The translations under genes and the position numbers were made by a program. Shown here one piece after another: positions 56,284-64,000 of a stretch of DNA of 64,000 nucleotides. The stretch's first letter is position 1. Every line of letters begins with the position of its first letter. The notes under the pieces are model-generated. The model made no database searches. It had not been told where the DNA came from and worked only from the letters and a program-made list of their open reading frames with translations. The stretch is taken from assembly GCA_026003355.1 (NCBI GenBank), contig BPHC01000006.1, positions 62,001-126,000 of the forward strand, written 5' to 3'. This DNA is from Cyclobacteriaceae bacterium (GTDB lineage Bacteria; Bacteroidota; Bacteroidia; Cytophagales; Cyclobacteriaceae).

Positions 56284-56362
56284 TAAAAACATTGTTCATC
56301 GGGCTGCAAATTTGCTTTTGCATCACATGTAAATTTTCCATATTTCAGCCCAAACCCGAAAT

Positions 56363-57685
56363 ATGGAAGCCTTTATTATTACCCTTTTTATTATTGGCTA
56401 CATTGGCATTGCGCTCGAGCACCCGCTAAAGGTTAATAAAACCGCAACCGCCCTGCTTACCGGTGTAATCTGCTGGACCCTGTTTGCTATTTTTCAGCAT
56501 GAAAAAATTGATTTTATCAGCGAAGAACTGGCCCATCACCTTGGTCAAATAGGCGCCATTTTGTTTTTTCTAATGGGTGCCATGACCATTGTAGAGCTGG
56601 TGGATGCCTACCAGGGATTCAGGATTATTACTGACCGGATAAAGACTAAAAACCCAAAAACCCTGATGTGGATTGTATGCTGGGTAACCTTTATCCTCTC
56701 GGCCATATTAGACAACCTTACCACTTCAATAGTTATGGTATCGCTGCTTCGCAAGCTGGTACCCAACAAACAAATGCGTTTGTTTTTTGCTGCCATGGTG
56801 GTAATTGCGGCCAATGCAGGAGGTGCGTGGTCGCCCATAGGCGATGTTACCACCACCATGTTATGGATTGGCGGCCAGATATCGGCCGGAAATATTATTA
56901 TAACCCTATTGTTGCCCAGTATCGTCTGCATGCTTATTCCGCTGCTGTATCTGCAGTTTACGCTTAAAGGCGAATTGGACTATAATTCCGAAGAAAACAC
57001 GGCTGACCACCATGGGCATGGACATGGACATCGGCCTCATCCGGACAAGCCCATTAGAGGATCTAAACTTATATTTTTTCTGGGAGTAGGCGGCCTGATT
57101 TCCGTACCCGTATTCAAAACCTTTACCCACCTGCCCCCCTACCTGGGCATGTTGCTGGCCCTGGGAATACTATGGGTAGCCTCCGAACTCATTAATCCGG
57201 ATATGGATGAGGCCGAGAAACGGCCCTATACTGCCGCGGGAGCCCTTACACGTATTGATGTACCCAGCGTACTTTTCTTTCTTGGCATATTGCTGGCGGT
57301 GGGCTCGCTGGAATCAATGGGCACGTTGCATCATTTTGCCGCCTGGCTGGACAAAACTGTCGGTGACCAACGCATTATAATTACCCTTATCGGCATACTT
57401 TCATCCATTGTCGATAACGTGCCCCTTGTGGCTGCCAGTATGGGCATGTACGATATGAGCATATACCCGCAGGATCATCTTATCTGGGAATACCTGGCCT
57501 ATTGTGCCGGTACCGGGGGCAGTGTGCTGATCATCGGCTCGGCAGCAGGTGTAGCCGTTATGGGCATGGAAAAAATTGACTTTATCTGGTATATGAAGCG
57601 CGCTTCCCTGCTGGCATTGCTGGGATATTTTGCCGGAGCCATAATTTATTTGATTATTCAGCCCTACCTGGCCGTGCACCACTGA
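56363..57685 (+). CDS. nhaD: Na+/H+ antiporter, NhaD type
   Basis: The 440 residues form about 11-12 membrane helices. Family motifs include 'GAILFFLMGAMTIVELVDAY', 'LSAILDNLTTSIVMVSLLRK', 'VVIAANAGGAWSPIGDVTTT' and 'SSIVDNVPLVAASMGMYDMS', with the paired 'LDNLTT' and 'VDNVPL' motifs of the ion transporter superfamily. A His-rich cytoplasmic loop ('DHHGHGHGHRPH') at about residues 215-226 is notable and could bind metal or sense pH. It exchanges Na+ for H+ across the inner membrane. The start follows lysC after 79 bases; the gene is convergent with the dehydrogenase gene. Confidence 0.9.
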   Translation: MEAFIITLFIIGYIGIALEHPLKVNKTATALLTGVICWTLFAIFQHEKIDFISEELAHHLGQIGAILFFLMGAMTIVELVDAYQGFRIITDRIKTKNPKTLMWIVCWVTFILSAILDNLTTSIVMVSLLRKLVPNKQMRLFFAAMVVIAANAGGAWSPIGDVTTTMLWIGGQISAGNIIITLLLPSIVCMLIPLLYLQFTLKGELDYNSEENTADHHGHGHGHRPHPDKPIRGSKLIFFLGVGGLISVPVFKTFTHLPPYLGMLLALGILWVASELINPDMDEAEKRPYTAAGALTRIDVPSVLFFLGILLAVGSLESMGTLHHFAAWLDKTVGDQRIIITLIGILSSIVDNVPLVAASMGMYDMSIYPQDHLIWEYLAYCAGTGGSVLIIGSAAGVAVMGMEKIDFIWYMKRASLLALLGYFAGAIIYLIIQPYLAVHH

Positions 57686-57698
57686 TAAACCTGCCTTA

Positions 57699-58928
57699 TT
57701 AAACCAACTGCCTTAGTGCTATTTCAAATGAAGCCCGGGCAAGCCGGGTAGTTTGAGGGTTCAGGCTATGCGTGGCTTCGAGAGCACGCCTGATCGTAGC
57801 CGATATATCACCAAAGATGTACTCATCTTCCAGGCTCACCTCGCGCTCCATAAGATAGGCGAACACACGGGCCATGCCACAGTTGGCAATGAAATCGGGA
57901 ATCACGGCACAATGTTCATCGGCATACAGGCCGGTTGGTCCCAGGAAGATTTCCGGGTCGGCAAAAGGTACGTTGGCGCCACAACTTATCACCTCCAGCC
58001 CGGCCTGCAGCATGCGGCCAATCTGCTGGCGGGTTATGAGCCGTGAGGCGGCAGCCGGGATAAATATTTCCAGGGGTTCGTCCCAGATAATTTCGCTGGC
58101 CTCTTCGAAAGGGATGAGGTTATCGGAGACCAACCGGTTTTTTTGGCGGTTTACCATCAGGGTCTTAACTTCTTCGGCTGTAAATCCCTTCCTGTTAATG
58201 AGCCCGCCTTCACGCCCCAGTATACCGGTTATTTTGACTCCCATCTGGCAAAGAAAAAAGCCCGCTGCCGCACCCACATTACCCCAGCCCTGTATAAGGG
58301 CGCGTTTTCCCCTGATGTCGCCTCCCCACAGCTGGTAGTAGTGCTTTACGGCCTGTGCCACGCCATAGCCTGTGCACAAATCAGCAACGGTATATTTCTT
58401 TTGCAGGGAAGGCGTAAACCTTTCGTCTTCAATTACCTTAATAACCCCTCTGCGCAGTTGCCCTATGCGGTTTACCTTTTGTGGTTCTGTTGGCCGGTAG
58501 TGCCCGGTAAAAACGCCTTCCTGCGGATGCCAGAGGCCTGCTTCTTCTGTAATGGGTATCACCTCATTAATCTCATCCACATTCAGGTCGCCCCCGGTTC
58601 CGTAGTAGTATTTCAGCAATGGCATTACGGCAGCATACCAGCGCCGGAGCACCTGTGGTTTTCGCGGGTCATTGGGATCGAAGTTAATGCCCGATTTGGC
58701 CCCGCCTATCGGAGGGCCGGATACGGTAAATTTTACCTCCATGGTTTTGGCCAGGGCTTCCACTTCGGCCCGGTCCAGGCCCTGGCGCATGCGTGTACCC
58801 CCGCCGGCAGCACCGCCACGCAGGGAGTTGATAACCACCCAGCCGTTAGCACCGGTTTCATCATCGTGCCACTCAAAAACAATCTCGGGATGTTTCTTCT
58901 CAAATTTTTCAAGTAAATCTTTCAGCAT
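57699..58928 (-). CDS. Glu/Leu/Phe/Val dehydrogenase-family protein
   Basis: The 409 residues contain the dimerisation domain with 'GGGTRMRQGLDRAEVEALAK' and catalytic Lys in 'PPIGGAKSGINFDPNDPRKP', then an NAD(P) domain with 'LIQGWGNVGAAAGFFLCQMG' (GxGxxG). 'GTGGDLNVDEINEVIP' and 'NCGMARVFAYLMEREVSLED' are further family motifs. Members oxidatively deaminate glutamate, leucine, valine or phenylalanine. 'GGGTRM' leans to the leucine/valine type, while size and context do not settle it. Tail-to-tail with nhaD, 13 bases between stops. It follows anmK after 4 bases. Confidence 0.85.
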   Translation of the reverse strand: MLKDLLEKFEKKHPEIVFEWHDDETGANGWVVINSLRGGAAGGGTRMRQGLDRAEVEALAKTMEVKFTVSGPPIGGAKSGINFDPNDPRKPQVLRRWYAAVMPLLKYYYGTGGDLNVDEINEVIPITEEAGLWHPQEGVFTGHYRPTEPQKVNRIGQLRRGVIKVIEDERFTPSLQKKYTVADLCTGYGVAQAVKHYYQLWGGDIRGKRALIQGWGNVGAAAGFFLCQMGVKITGILGREGGLINRKGFTAEEVKTLMVNRQKNRLVSDNLIPFEEASEIIWDEPLEIFIPAAASRLITRQQIGRMLQAGLEVISCGANVPFADPEIFLGPTGLYADEHCAVIPDFIANCGMARVFAYLMEREVSLEDEYIFGDISATIRRALEATHSLNPQTTRLARASFEIALRQLV

Positions 58929-58932
58929 ACGG

Positions 58933-60024
58933 TTACTGATTTCTCTTGCCGCTGTCTATAAGAACTCCGCCTGATGAGTCGTGCCGGGCACCGGTTACAC
59001 TGCACAGTGTGTTCATTTCACCGCGCAAGCGCAAAACGCCAAGGAAAGCAAAAATCAGTGCTTCCTTGTGGTGCACAATTTCCGGTTCGGGAATGATAAA
59101 CTGAATACGGTCGCCCCCGCATTCCAGCAGGCGATACATTAAATAAGTGTTCAGCGCGCCACCACCGGTACAGAGCACGGTGAGCCGGTCTTTTTCTGGC
59201 AGGGCACGAACAATGGTTTCGGCAATTGCTTCGGTACAGGTAGCGAGCTTGTCAGCAACAGAAATTTTTGATTCATCCAGCAGCGGTTGCACGTAACGCA
59301 CAAAAATCTCACGACCCAGTGAGGGCCGGTTTCTGCCTGTTTTATTATAAAAAGTGCGAAGTTTTTTAAATAACGATTTATTAACCACACCACTACCCGC
59401 CAGTCTGCCGCCCCTGTCGTACGGCCGGCCTGTTTGTTGTGCCAGGTAGTTCAAAACCATATTGGCAAAACAAATGTCGAATGCCATGCGCTTTTTTCTG
59501 TAGCGAAACGAAAGATTGGCAATACCTCCAATGTTGAGGCACACATCATATTGAGGGAAAAGCAGTTCGTCACCGATGGGAACCAGCGGGGCCCCCTCAC
59601 CGCCCAGTGCAATGTCGAGCGAACGAAAATCACATATTACGGGAAGGCCGCAGGCCGCATGCAGCGCAAAGCCGCTGCCCAGCTGAAAAGTAAACTGCCG
59701 CGCCGGCTGGTGAAAGATGGTGTGACCGTGCGAGGCCACCGCATGTACATTGTGAATTTTATGGGCCCTGCAAAATTGTTTAACCAGCGTGCCCAGATAC
59801 GTGCCGTACCGGGCATGCAACTCCAGCAGGGCATCGGCCGGCAAAAGATGCGCCTCCTGCAGGCGCTTTCGCCAGGTGGTATTGTAGGTTATCGTTTCGG
59901 CCGCATGGATATGGTAATTCCATTTATCCGCATGCAGCCTAAAATCGCAACAGGCCAGGTCAACCCCATCGCCCGATGTTCCCGACATGAGGCCTATTAT
60001 CCGGCATGGATTTGGGGCGTTCAT
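58933..60024 (-). CDS. anmK: Anhydro-N-acetylmuramic acid kinase
   Basis: The start at 60024 ('MNAPNPCRIIGLMSGTSGDG') gives 363 residues; the longer reading is unlikely because the ATP-site 'GLMSGTSGDGVD' is expected close to the N-terminus. Further motifs: 'HGHTIFHQP', 'FRSLDIALGGEGAPLVPIGD', 'CLNIGGIANLSF', 'FDICFANMVLNYLA', 'YDRGGRLAGSG' and 'VLCTGGGALNTYLMYRL'. AnmK opens the 1,6-anhydro ring and phosphorylates the sugar, recycling peptidoglycan fragments. It is upstream of the dehydrogenase gene on the same strand, with 4 bases between. Confidence 0.92.
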   Translation of the reverse strand: MNAPNPCRIIGLMSGTSGDGVDLACCDFRLHADKWNYHIHAAETITYNTTWRKRLQEAHLLPADALLELHARYGTYLGTLVKQFCRAHKIHNVHAVASHGHTIFHQPARQFTFQLGSGFALHAACGLPVICDFRSLDIALGGEGAPLVPIGDELLFPQYDVCLNIGGIANLSFRYRKKRMAFDICFANMVLNYLAQQTGRPYDRGGRLAGSGVVNKSLFKKLRTFYNKTGRNRPSLGREIFVRYVQPLLDESKISVADKLATCTEAIAETIVRALPEKDRLTVLCTGGGALNTYLMYRLLECGGDRIQFIIPEPEIVHHKEALIFAFLGVLRLRGEMNTLCSVTGARHDSSGGVLIDSGKRNQ

Positions 60025-60185
60025 TTTACGGCTCACAGGTCGCAAAACTAATCGTTTTATTGGGGTTAATGCCATGCCGGCCGGTTCTGCCTCTGTAAGC
60101 AGGCTTTTGAAAACCAGCCGAAAGCCCGCATATTTGCGTCCTTTAAAGGCCAAATAATCTTTACATCATAACGTTACGTTACGGA

Positions 60186-61462
60186 ATGCCTTCTTTCCAG
60201 CAATTTTTAACCGTAATCTGGCTGGTTGCTGCCCTGCCGCTGTTTGGGCAAACAGCCCGCACCCCTTTTTCTGCTTTTGGTATAGGGCAGCCCTTTACCC
60301 AGGCATTGATTCACAACCAGGGCATGGGCGGAACAGGCGTGGCCCAGCCACAATACTGGTTTGTAAACAATCAAAACCCGGCCCTTCTGGCATTTAATTA
60401 CTACACCGTGTTTGCAGCGGCAATGTCGGCCGAAAGCGTTACGGTAAGGGCCGATACGGTAAGCAATACCAACAGCGGCAGCAACCTGAGCTACCTGGTA
60501 GCGGCTTTTCCGGTTAAGCCGCGCAGGTGGACCACTTCTGTGGGCATTATGCCTTTTACGCGGGTAAACTACAGGTTTCTGTATTACGAATCGCTGCTGG
60601 ACATCAACAACAACCCTATTGATACCATAGCCATCCGCGAAAGCGGCCTGGGCGGCTTTAACCAAGTTTACTGGAGTAACGGATAAGGCTGCACGATAAC
60701 TGGTCGGTGGGGGTACAGGCTGGCCACATCTTCGGTGCATAAACAACGATTACGCCAACACACTCATCAACATCAACTCACCGGTTCCGTTTCTTATTGC
60801 TGTAGAAGAACAAACATATGGAAAAGGTTTCCGTTTTTCCGGCGGGGTGGTGTTTAGCAAAGACTCGCTGGGCAGGCGAAAAGACGTGGCCCTGAGTGCC
60901 GGCGCTACCTTTGCCGGGCAGTCGGGCCTTAAGGCCGACCGGATTACGCGTTATGAAAGGAGAAATTCAACCAACGACCCCATTACCCGCGACACCCTGT
61001 TGAGCATAAACGGAAACATTACCATTCCGGCTGCCTGGCAGTTTGGCGTGGCAATAAGCAAAGCTTCGAAATGGGCTGCATCGGCCGAAGCGGGTTTACA
61101 GGACTGGCAGGTTTTTTCCGGGCTGGACAACAACCGGAGCGAGCTGGCCAAATCGTGGTATATCGCAGCCGGAGCAGAGCTAACCCCCGATTACCTGTCG
61201 CAAAAACTGCTGGACAGGATAACCTACCGAACGGGATTTCGGTATGAATACAGCCCTTTTTTGGTAAACGGCAATCAGGTAAAGGATTTTGGCATTAATT
61301 TTGGGCTTTCATTACCGGCCGGCCGGTCCAGCATAGACCTTGGCATTTACCATCGGTCAGCGAGGTAGCCGGTCAGCAACCAGCCTGGATGAACGTTACT
61401 TCCGGGTATATTTTGGATTAACTTTTAACGACCAGTGGTTTATTCGCAGAAAGTTTGACTAA
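60186..61462 (+). pseudogene. Outer-membrane beta-barrel protein, frameshifted
   Basis: A signal peptide ('VIWLVAALPLFGQ') is followed by 'RTPFSAFGIGQPFTQALIHN' and 'GMGGTGVAQPQYWFVNNQNP', typical of the N-terminal hatch of OmpP1/FadL-like barrels. The frame ends at a TAA near 60684. With one base restored it continues as 'RLHDNWSVGVQAG', breaks again near 60740 ('FGA' then stop), resumes as 'GFRFSGGVVFSKDSLGRRKD' to 'GIYHRSAR' at 61368, and needs one more change to reach 'DQWFIRRKFD' and the TAA at 61460-61462. Repaired length is about 425 residues, with alternating hydrophobic beta strands throughout. Frame losses here include deletions as well as an insertion. The TPR gene follows after 12 bases, suggesting a former operon. 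Confidence 0.6.
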
Positions 61463-61474
61463 ACAATTGTAAAA

Positions 61475-62800
61475 ATGAGACCAGTGTTAATTCTAACCCT
61501 CCTTGCCGCTGCAGCTTTAACTGGTTTTAGCCAGTGCCGGGAGTGGACATGGAGCGAAGATGGCGCCACCAAGGCACGCGAACAGGAAAAGGTTACCCTG
61601 TATCAGGATGCCAAAGCCAACGGGCAATACCGGCAGGCCCTGCCTCCGCTAAACTGGCTGTTAAAAAACAGTCCGAAACTCAACTCCAGCATTTACATAA
61701 ACGGGGCCGAAATTTTCGACAAGGTTGCCAGTATGGAAAAAGACCCCGTAAAAAAGAAGGTATATATCGACTCGCTGCTGCTGATCCATGATTTACGCAT
61801 TGCCAACTGCGGTGAAGAGGCTCCGGTAACCAACCGTAAGGCGCTCATGGCTGCCAAATATTACGCCAACGAAGATGGTAAGGAAGCTTACGTGCTGGAA
61901 CTGATGGACAAGGCCTTTGAGCTGAATGGCAACAACATTATGGACGGCACTATTATTCCTTACATGCAGGTAATAAAAATAAACAAGCTTAAACTCAAAA
62001 GCCTTTCAGACGATGACGTACTGGCCCGTTACGACCGCGTAATGAGCATCCTGGATGCAAAAATTAAAGTAGCCTCCAGTAAGGCCAATCAGGACCAGGC
62101 CAACCGCTACCGCGAAATGAAAGATGATGTAGACAAAATTCTCTTTAGCATGGTAACGGTAAACTGCGACTTTGCACGCGAAAAACTGGGGCCTAAATTC
62201 CGGCAGAACCCTTCCGACATCAGCACCGCCAAAAAAATATTTGCCTTCATGCTGCAGGATAAATGCACCGAAGATCCGTTGTGGCTGGAAGCTGCCGAGG
62301 CCATACACAAAGTAGAAAAAGACTTTGGCCTGGCTAAAAACCTGGGCATACGGTATCTGGTTATGGAGAATTATTCCAAATCTGCCCAGCTGTTTAACGA
62401 AGCATTGGAGCTGGCCCCCACCCCTGCCGATAAAGCCGACATTTTGATTTACCTGGGTTCGGTTGAAGCCAAAACCGGAAGCAAAGCCGCAGCGCGCGAA
62501 CTGTTTCGTCAGGCGCTTGCTGCGGATAATTCCAAAAAAGAGGCATACGAGAAAATTGGCGACCTGTACTACCAAAGCTTTAATGAGTGCAAAAAAGAAC
62601 AAAATATGGCCGATGACCGCCTGATATACCTGGCCGCATACGATATGTATGCCCGTGCAGGCGATGCCAAAAAGATGGCCATGGCCAAAGAACAGTTCCC
62701 CTCCAAGGAGGAAATCTTTCTGGTAAACTACCAGGCCGGCCAAACTATACGTGTGGGTTGCTGGATTAACGAAACCACCACCATACGCACCCGCGATTAA
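61475..62800 (+). CDS. Secreted tetratricopeptide-repeat protein
   Basis: The 441 residues start with a signal peptide ('MRPVLILTLLAAAALTGFSQ'). The helices are TPR-like, for example 'YRQALPPLNWLLKNSPKLNS', 'YSKSAQLFNEALELAPTPAD' and 'ILIYLGSVEAKTGSKAAARE'. There are Cys at 'SQCREWTW', 'NCGEEAP' and 'VNCDFAREK'. In other Bacteroidota I have seen similar proteins near lptC, and lptC follows here too. That suggests a role in outer-membrane assembly, but it is inference. A strong terminator-like hairpin lies between this gene and lptC, so co-transcription is partial or absent. Confidence 0.65.
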   Translation: MRPVLILTLLAAAALTGFSQCREWTWSEDGATKAREQEKVTLYQDAKANGQYRQALPPLNWLLKNSPKLNSSIYINGAEIFDKVASMEKDPVKKKVYIDSLLLIHDLRIANCGEEAPVTNRKALMAAKYYANEDGKEAYVLELMDKAFELNGNNIMDGTIIPYMQVIKINKLKLKSLSDDDVLARYDRVMSILDAKIKVASSKANQDQANRYREMKDDVDKILFSMVTVNCDFAREKLGPKFRQNPSDISTAKKIFAFMLQDKCTEDPLWLEAAEAIHKVEKDFGLAKNLGIRYLVMENYSKSAQLFNEALELAPTPADKADILIYLGSVEAKTGSKAAARELFRQALAADNSKKEAYEKIGDLYYQSFNECKKEQNMADDRLIYLAAYDMYARAGDAKKMAMAKEQFPSKEEIFLVNYQAGQTIRVGCWINETTTIRTRD

Positions 62801-62821
62801 TACCATGAAAAAAATATACAG

Positions 62822-62855
62822 AAGGCCATAGATTTGCTATGGCCTTTTGTTTTTA
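62822..62855 (+). terminator. Rho-independent terminator before lptC
   Basis: A perfect 10-bp stem AAGGCCATAG (62822-62831)/CTATGGCCTT (62837-62846) with loop ATTTG, followed by TTGTTTTTAT. It ends 4 bases before the lptC ATG, which argues for the start at 62859. Confidence 0.75.
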
Positions 62856-62858
62856 TCC

Positions 62859-63386
62859 ATGCGCCCGCACCATTATCTGTTTTTGCTGCTACCCCTGGCC
62901 TGTACTCAGCCTGAGTCGGGCCCTCCCCTGATTTACGAAGGACCCGTACGCGCAGCCGATTCGGTAGAGTTGCTTTACACAGAAAATCTTATCCTTAAGG
63001 TTAAGCTGCTGGCCCCGAAGGTGCTGGAATTTCAAAATGGCGACCGCGAATTTCCGGAAGGCATTTACCTTGAGTTTTACAACGAAAGCGGGCAGCTTAC
63101 CTCCACCCTGCGGGCAAATCATGCCCGGTATTTCAAAAAGGAAGATCAGTGGCGCGCACGGGGCAAAGTAGAACTTATCAATCTTGAAAAAAGCGAACAA
63201 CTCAACACCGAAGAGCTTTTCTGGAAACCTGCCGCAGAAGAAATCTTTACCGAAAGTTTTGTGAGCATCAAAATGCAAAACGAAGTACTGTATGGCGAAG
63301 GACTGCGCGCCCGGCAGGATATGTCGGACTACACCATACTGCGCCCGCAGGGCGAATTTGTGCTCGCAGAAGAGTCGGCAAAATAA
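62859..63386 (+). CDS. lptC: LPS export protein LptC
   Basis: The start at 62859 ('MRPHHYLFLLLPLACTQPES') gives 175 residues with a short membrane or lipoprotein-type leader (LPLAC). The rest is a beta-jellyroll: 'SVELLYTENLILKVKLLAPK', 'FPEGIYLEFYNESGQLTSTL', 'RANHARYFKKEDQWRARGKV', 'ELINLEKSEQLNTEELFWKP'. The 'W.A.G.V' and 'L.TE.L.W' pattern is characteristic of LptC. It passes lipopolysaccharide from the LptB2FG exporter to LptA across the periplasm. A leader with a lipobox-like LAC instead of a plain anchor is common in Bacteroidota. The small membrane-protein gene follows after 15 bases. Confidence 0.85.
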   Translation: MRPHHYLFLLLPLACTQPESGPPLIYEGPVRAADSVELLYTENLILKVKLLAPKVLEFQNGDREFPEGIYLEFYNESGQLTSTLRANHARYFKKEDQWRARGKVELINLEKSEQLNTEELFWKPAAEEIFTESFVSIKMQNEVLYGEGLRARQDMSDYTILRPQGEFVLAEESAK

Positions 63387-63401
63387 TTAACTTTGAACCT
63401 G

Positions 63402-63557
63402 ATGAAACTTACCGACGCAGTGCTTCTGTCGCTGGCTGCAGCATTTCTTATTATTGGCATCCATCAACTCATTGTACGGGGTATTGGCTATGCATACGGT
63501 TTGTTTATGCTTTCTTCGGCGTTGTTTCTGTGGTACAGTTACCGAAAGCGAAAATGA
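63402..63557 (+). CDS. Small membrane protein, 51 residues
   Basis: An ORF from ATG 63402 to TGA 63557 encodes 51 residues: 'MKLTDAVLLSLAAAFLIIGI' then 'HQLIVRG' and 'LFMLSSALFLWYSYRKRK'. It predicts two membrane helices with a short loop and a basic C-terminal tail, so both ends face the cytoplasm. Its stop overlaps the ATG of the next gene (ATGATG at 63554-63559), which together with its position between lptC and the CNNM gene makes it a real gene. It is too short to assign a function; an LPS-transport accessory role is possible but unsupported. Confidence 0.65.
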   Translation: MKLTDAVLLSLAAAFLIIGIHQLIVRGIGYAYGLFMLSSALFLWYSYRKRK

Positions 63558-64000
63558 TGGACTATTCCCTCATACCTTATATTTTAATATCATTAGCCTT
63601 TTCATTCTTCTTCTCAGGAATTGAAATTGCCTATCTGGCTTCGAACAAACTACAGCTGGAAGTTGCCAGTCGTCAAAAAACCTTAACCGGAATTTCACTG
63701 GGACACTTTATCCGAAAACCATATTTGTTTATTGGCACCACCCTTATAGGCAATACCATTGCACTGGTTATTTACGGCATGTTTATGGCACAACTTATTG
63801 AGCCGGCCCTGCACCAGCTCCTTCCGCCACCCTTACGCAACGAAGCTGTAATTCTCATTACACAAACCGTTCTCTCCACACTGGTAGTATTAATTAGTGC
63901 CGAATTTCTTCCCAAAAGTCTTTTTCTTATCAATCCCAACTTAATGGTCACCTCGCTGGCCGTTCCGTTTGCAGCCGTATACTATATATTGTTTCCGCTT
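63554..64000 (+). CDS. CNNM/CorC-family membrane protein, N-terminal part
   Basis: The gene begins at ATG 63554 (or 63557) and runs off the window. The 149 visible residues contain the CNNM (DUF21) domain: 'ILISLAFSFFFSGIEIAYLA', 'SNKLQLEVASRQ', 'FIRKPYLFIGTTLIGNTIAL' and 'LVVLISAEFLPKSLFLINPN', where 'FSGIEIA' and 'GNTIA' are typical. Such proteins (CorC, TlyC, GldE-like) usually add two CBS domains and a CorC domain after the membrane part, but those lie outside. They are linked to Mg2+/Co2+ efflux, and GldE to gliding in Bacteroidota. The choice cannot be made from this part. Start overlaps the previous gene. Confidence 0.85.
   Translation, partial: MMDYSLIPYILISLAFSFFFSGIEIAYLASNKLQLEVASRQKTLTGISLGHFIRKPYLFIGTTLIGNTIALVIYGMFMAQLIEPALHQLLPPPLRNEAVILITQTVLSTLVVLISAEFLPKSLFLINPNLMVTSLAVPFAAVYYILFPL

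Overview
The window reads as chromosomal DNA of a Bacteroidota bacterium, most likely of the order Cytophagales. This is inferred from gene content (DUF4199 membrane proteins, a BatA-domain protein, a stand-alone atpD-atpC pair, SiaB/SiaC proteins, NhaD, a zapA-rny junction) and from promoter-like sites of the Bacteroidota type (TTG at -33 and TAnnTTTG at -7), the best of them before the lipoprotein gene at 32.4 kb and before atpD at 47.3 kb. Most of the window is dense housekeeping and regulatory sequence. I saw no tRNA, rRNA, CRISPR array, insertion sequence or prophage.

Layout. 1-5.6 kb: the end of zapA, RNase Y (rny), a bestrophin-like membrane protein, an OmpA-family protein, a family 2 glycosyltransferase and an NTF2-like secreted protein. 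Five of these six genes are interrupted or cut by the window edge, and four carry frameshifts that are mostly one extra base in a short homopolymer. 5.6-8.4 kb: an M20 peptidase and a histidine kinase. 8.4-13.8 kb, minus strand: a DPM1/GtrB-like glycosyltransferase, two DUF4199 proteins, a dihydroorotase-like protein without its metal ligands and a BatA-domain protein. 14-20 kb, minus strand: a PQQ-propeller protein, a LuxR-type response regulator with its TPR histidine kinase, and a saccharopine dehydrogenase-family protein. A cytidine deaminase follows on the plus strand.

20.5-32.3 kb, plus strand, is the most interesting block. It encodes a HAMP-GAF-PAS receptor without an output domain, stand-alone CheR and CheB, a small membrane GAF protein, an 1112-residue Cache-HAMP-GAF-PAS-PAS-PP2C phosphatase, a SiaB-type kinase, a SiaC-type phosphoprotein with Thr68 in the expected place, and a 1022-residue TerB-like/ABC-ATPase/ABC-2 fusion. 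I read it as a SiaABC partner switch with chemotaxis-type adaptation enzymes, whose likely effector is a membrane transporter because no diguanylate cyclase is present.

32.4-33.7 kb holds a lipoprotein and a small secreted protein ending in a strong terminator. 33.8-36.45 kb is an AT-rich island with two broken genes (HEAT-repeat protein, beta-lactamase-fold hydrolase), an imperfect inverted repeat and degenerate direct repeats. 36.5-57.7 kb is core genome: upp, an M42-like peptidase, hpt-adk-obg, grpE-dnaJ, a NatAB-like exporter with a histidine kinase, atpD-atpC, an RluA-type pseudouridine synthase, a serine hydrolase lipoprotein, prfC, dnaK, lysC and nhaD. 57.7-64 kb holds a glutamate/leucine dehydrogenase-family gene, anmK, a frameshifted outer-membrane protein, a TPR protein, lptC, a 51-residue membrane protein and the start of a CNNM/CorC-family protein.
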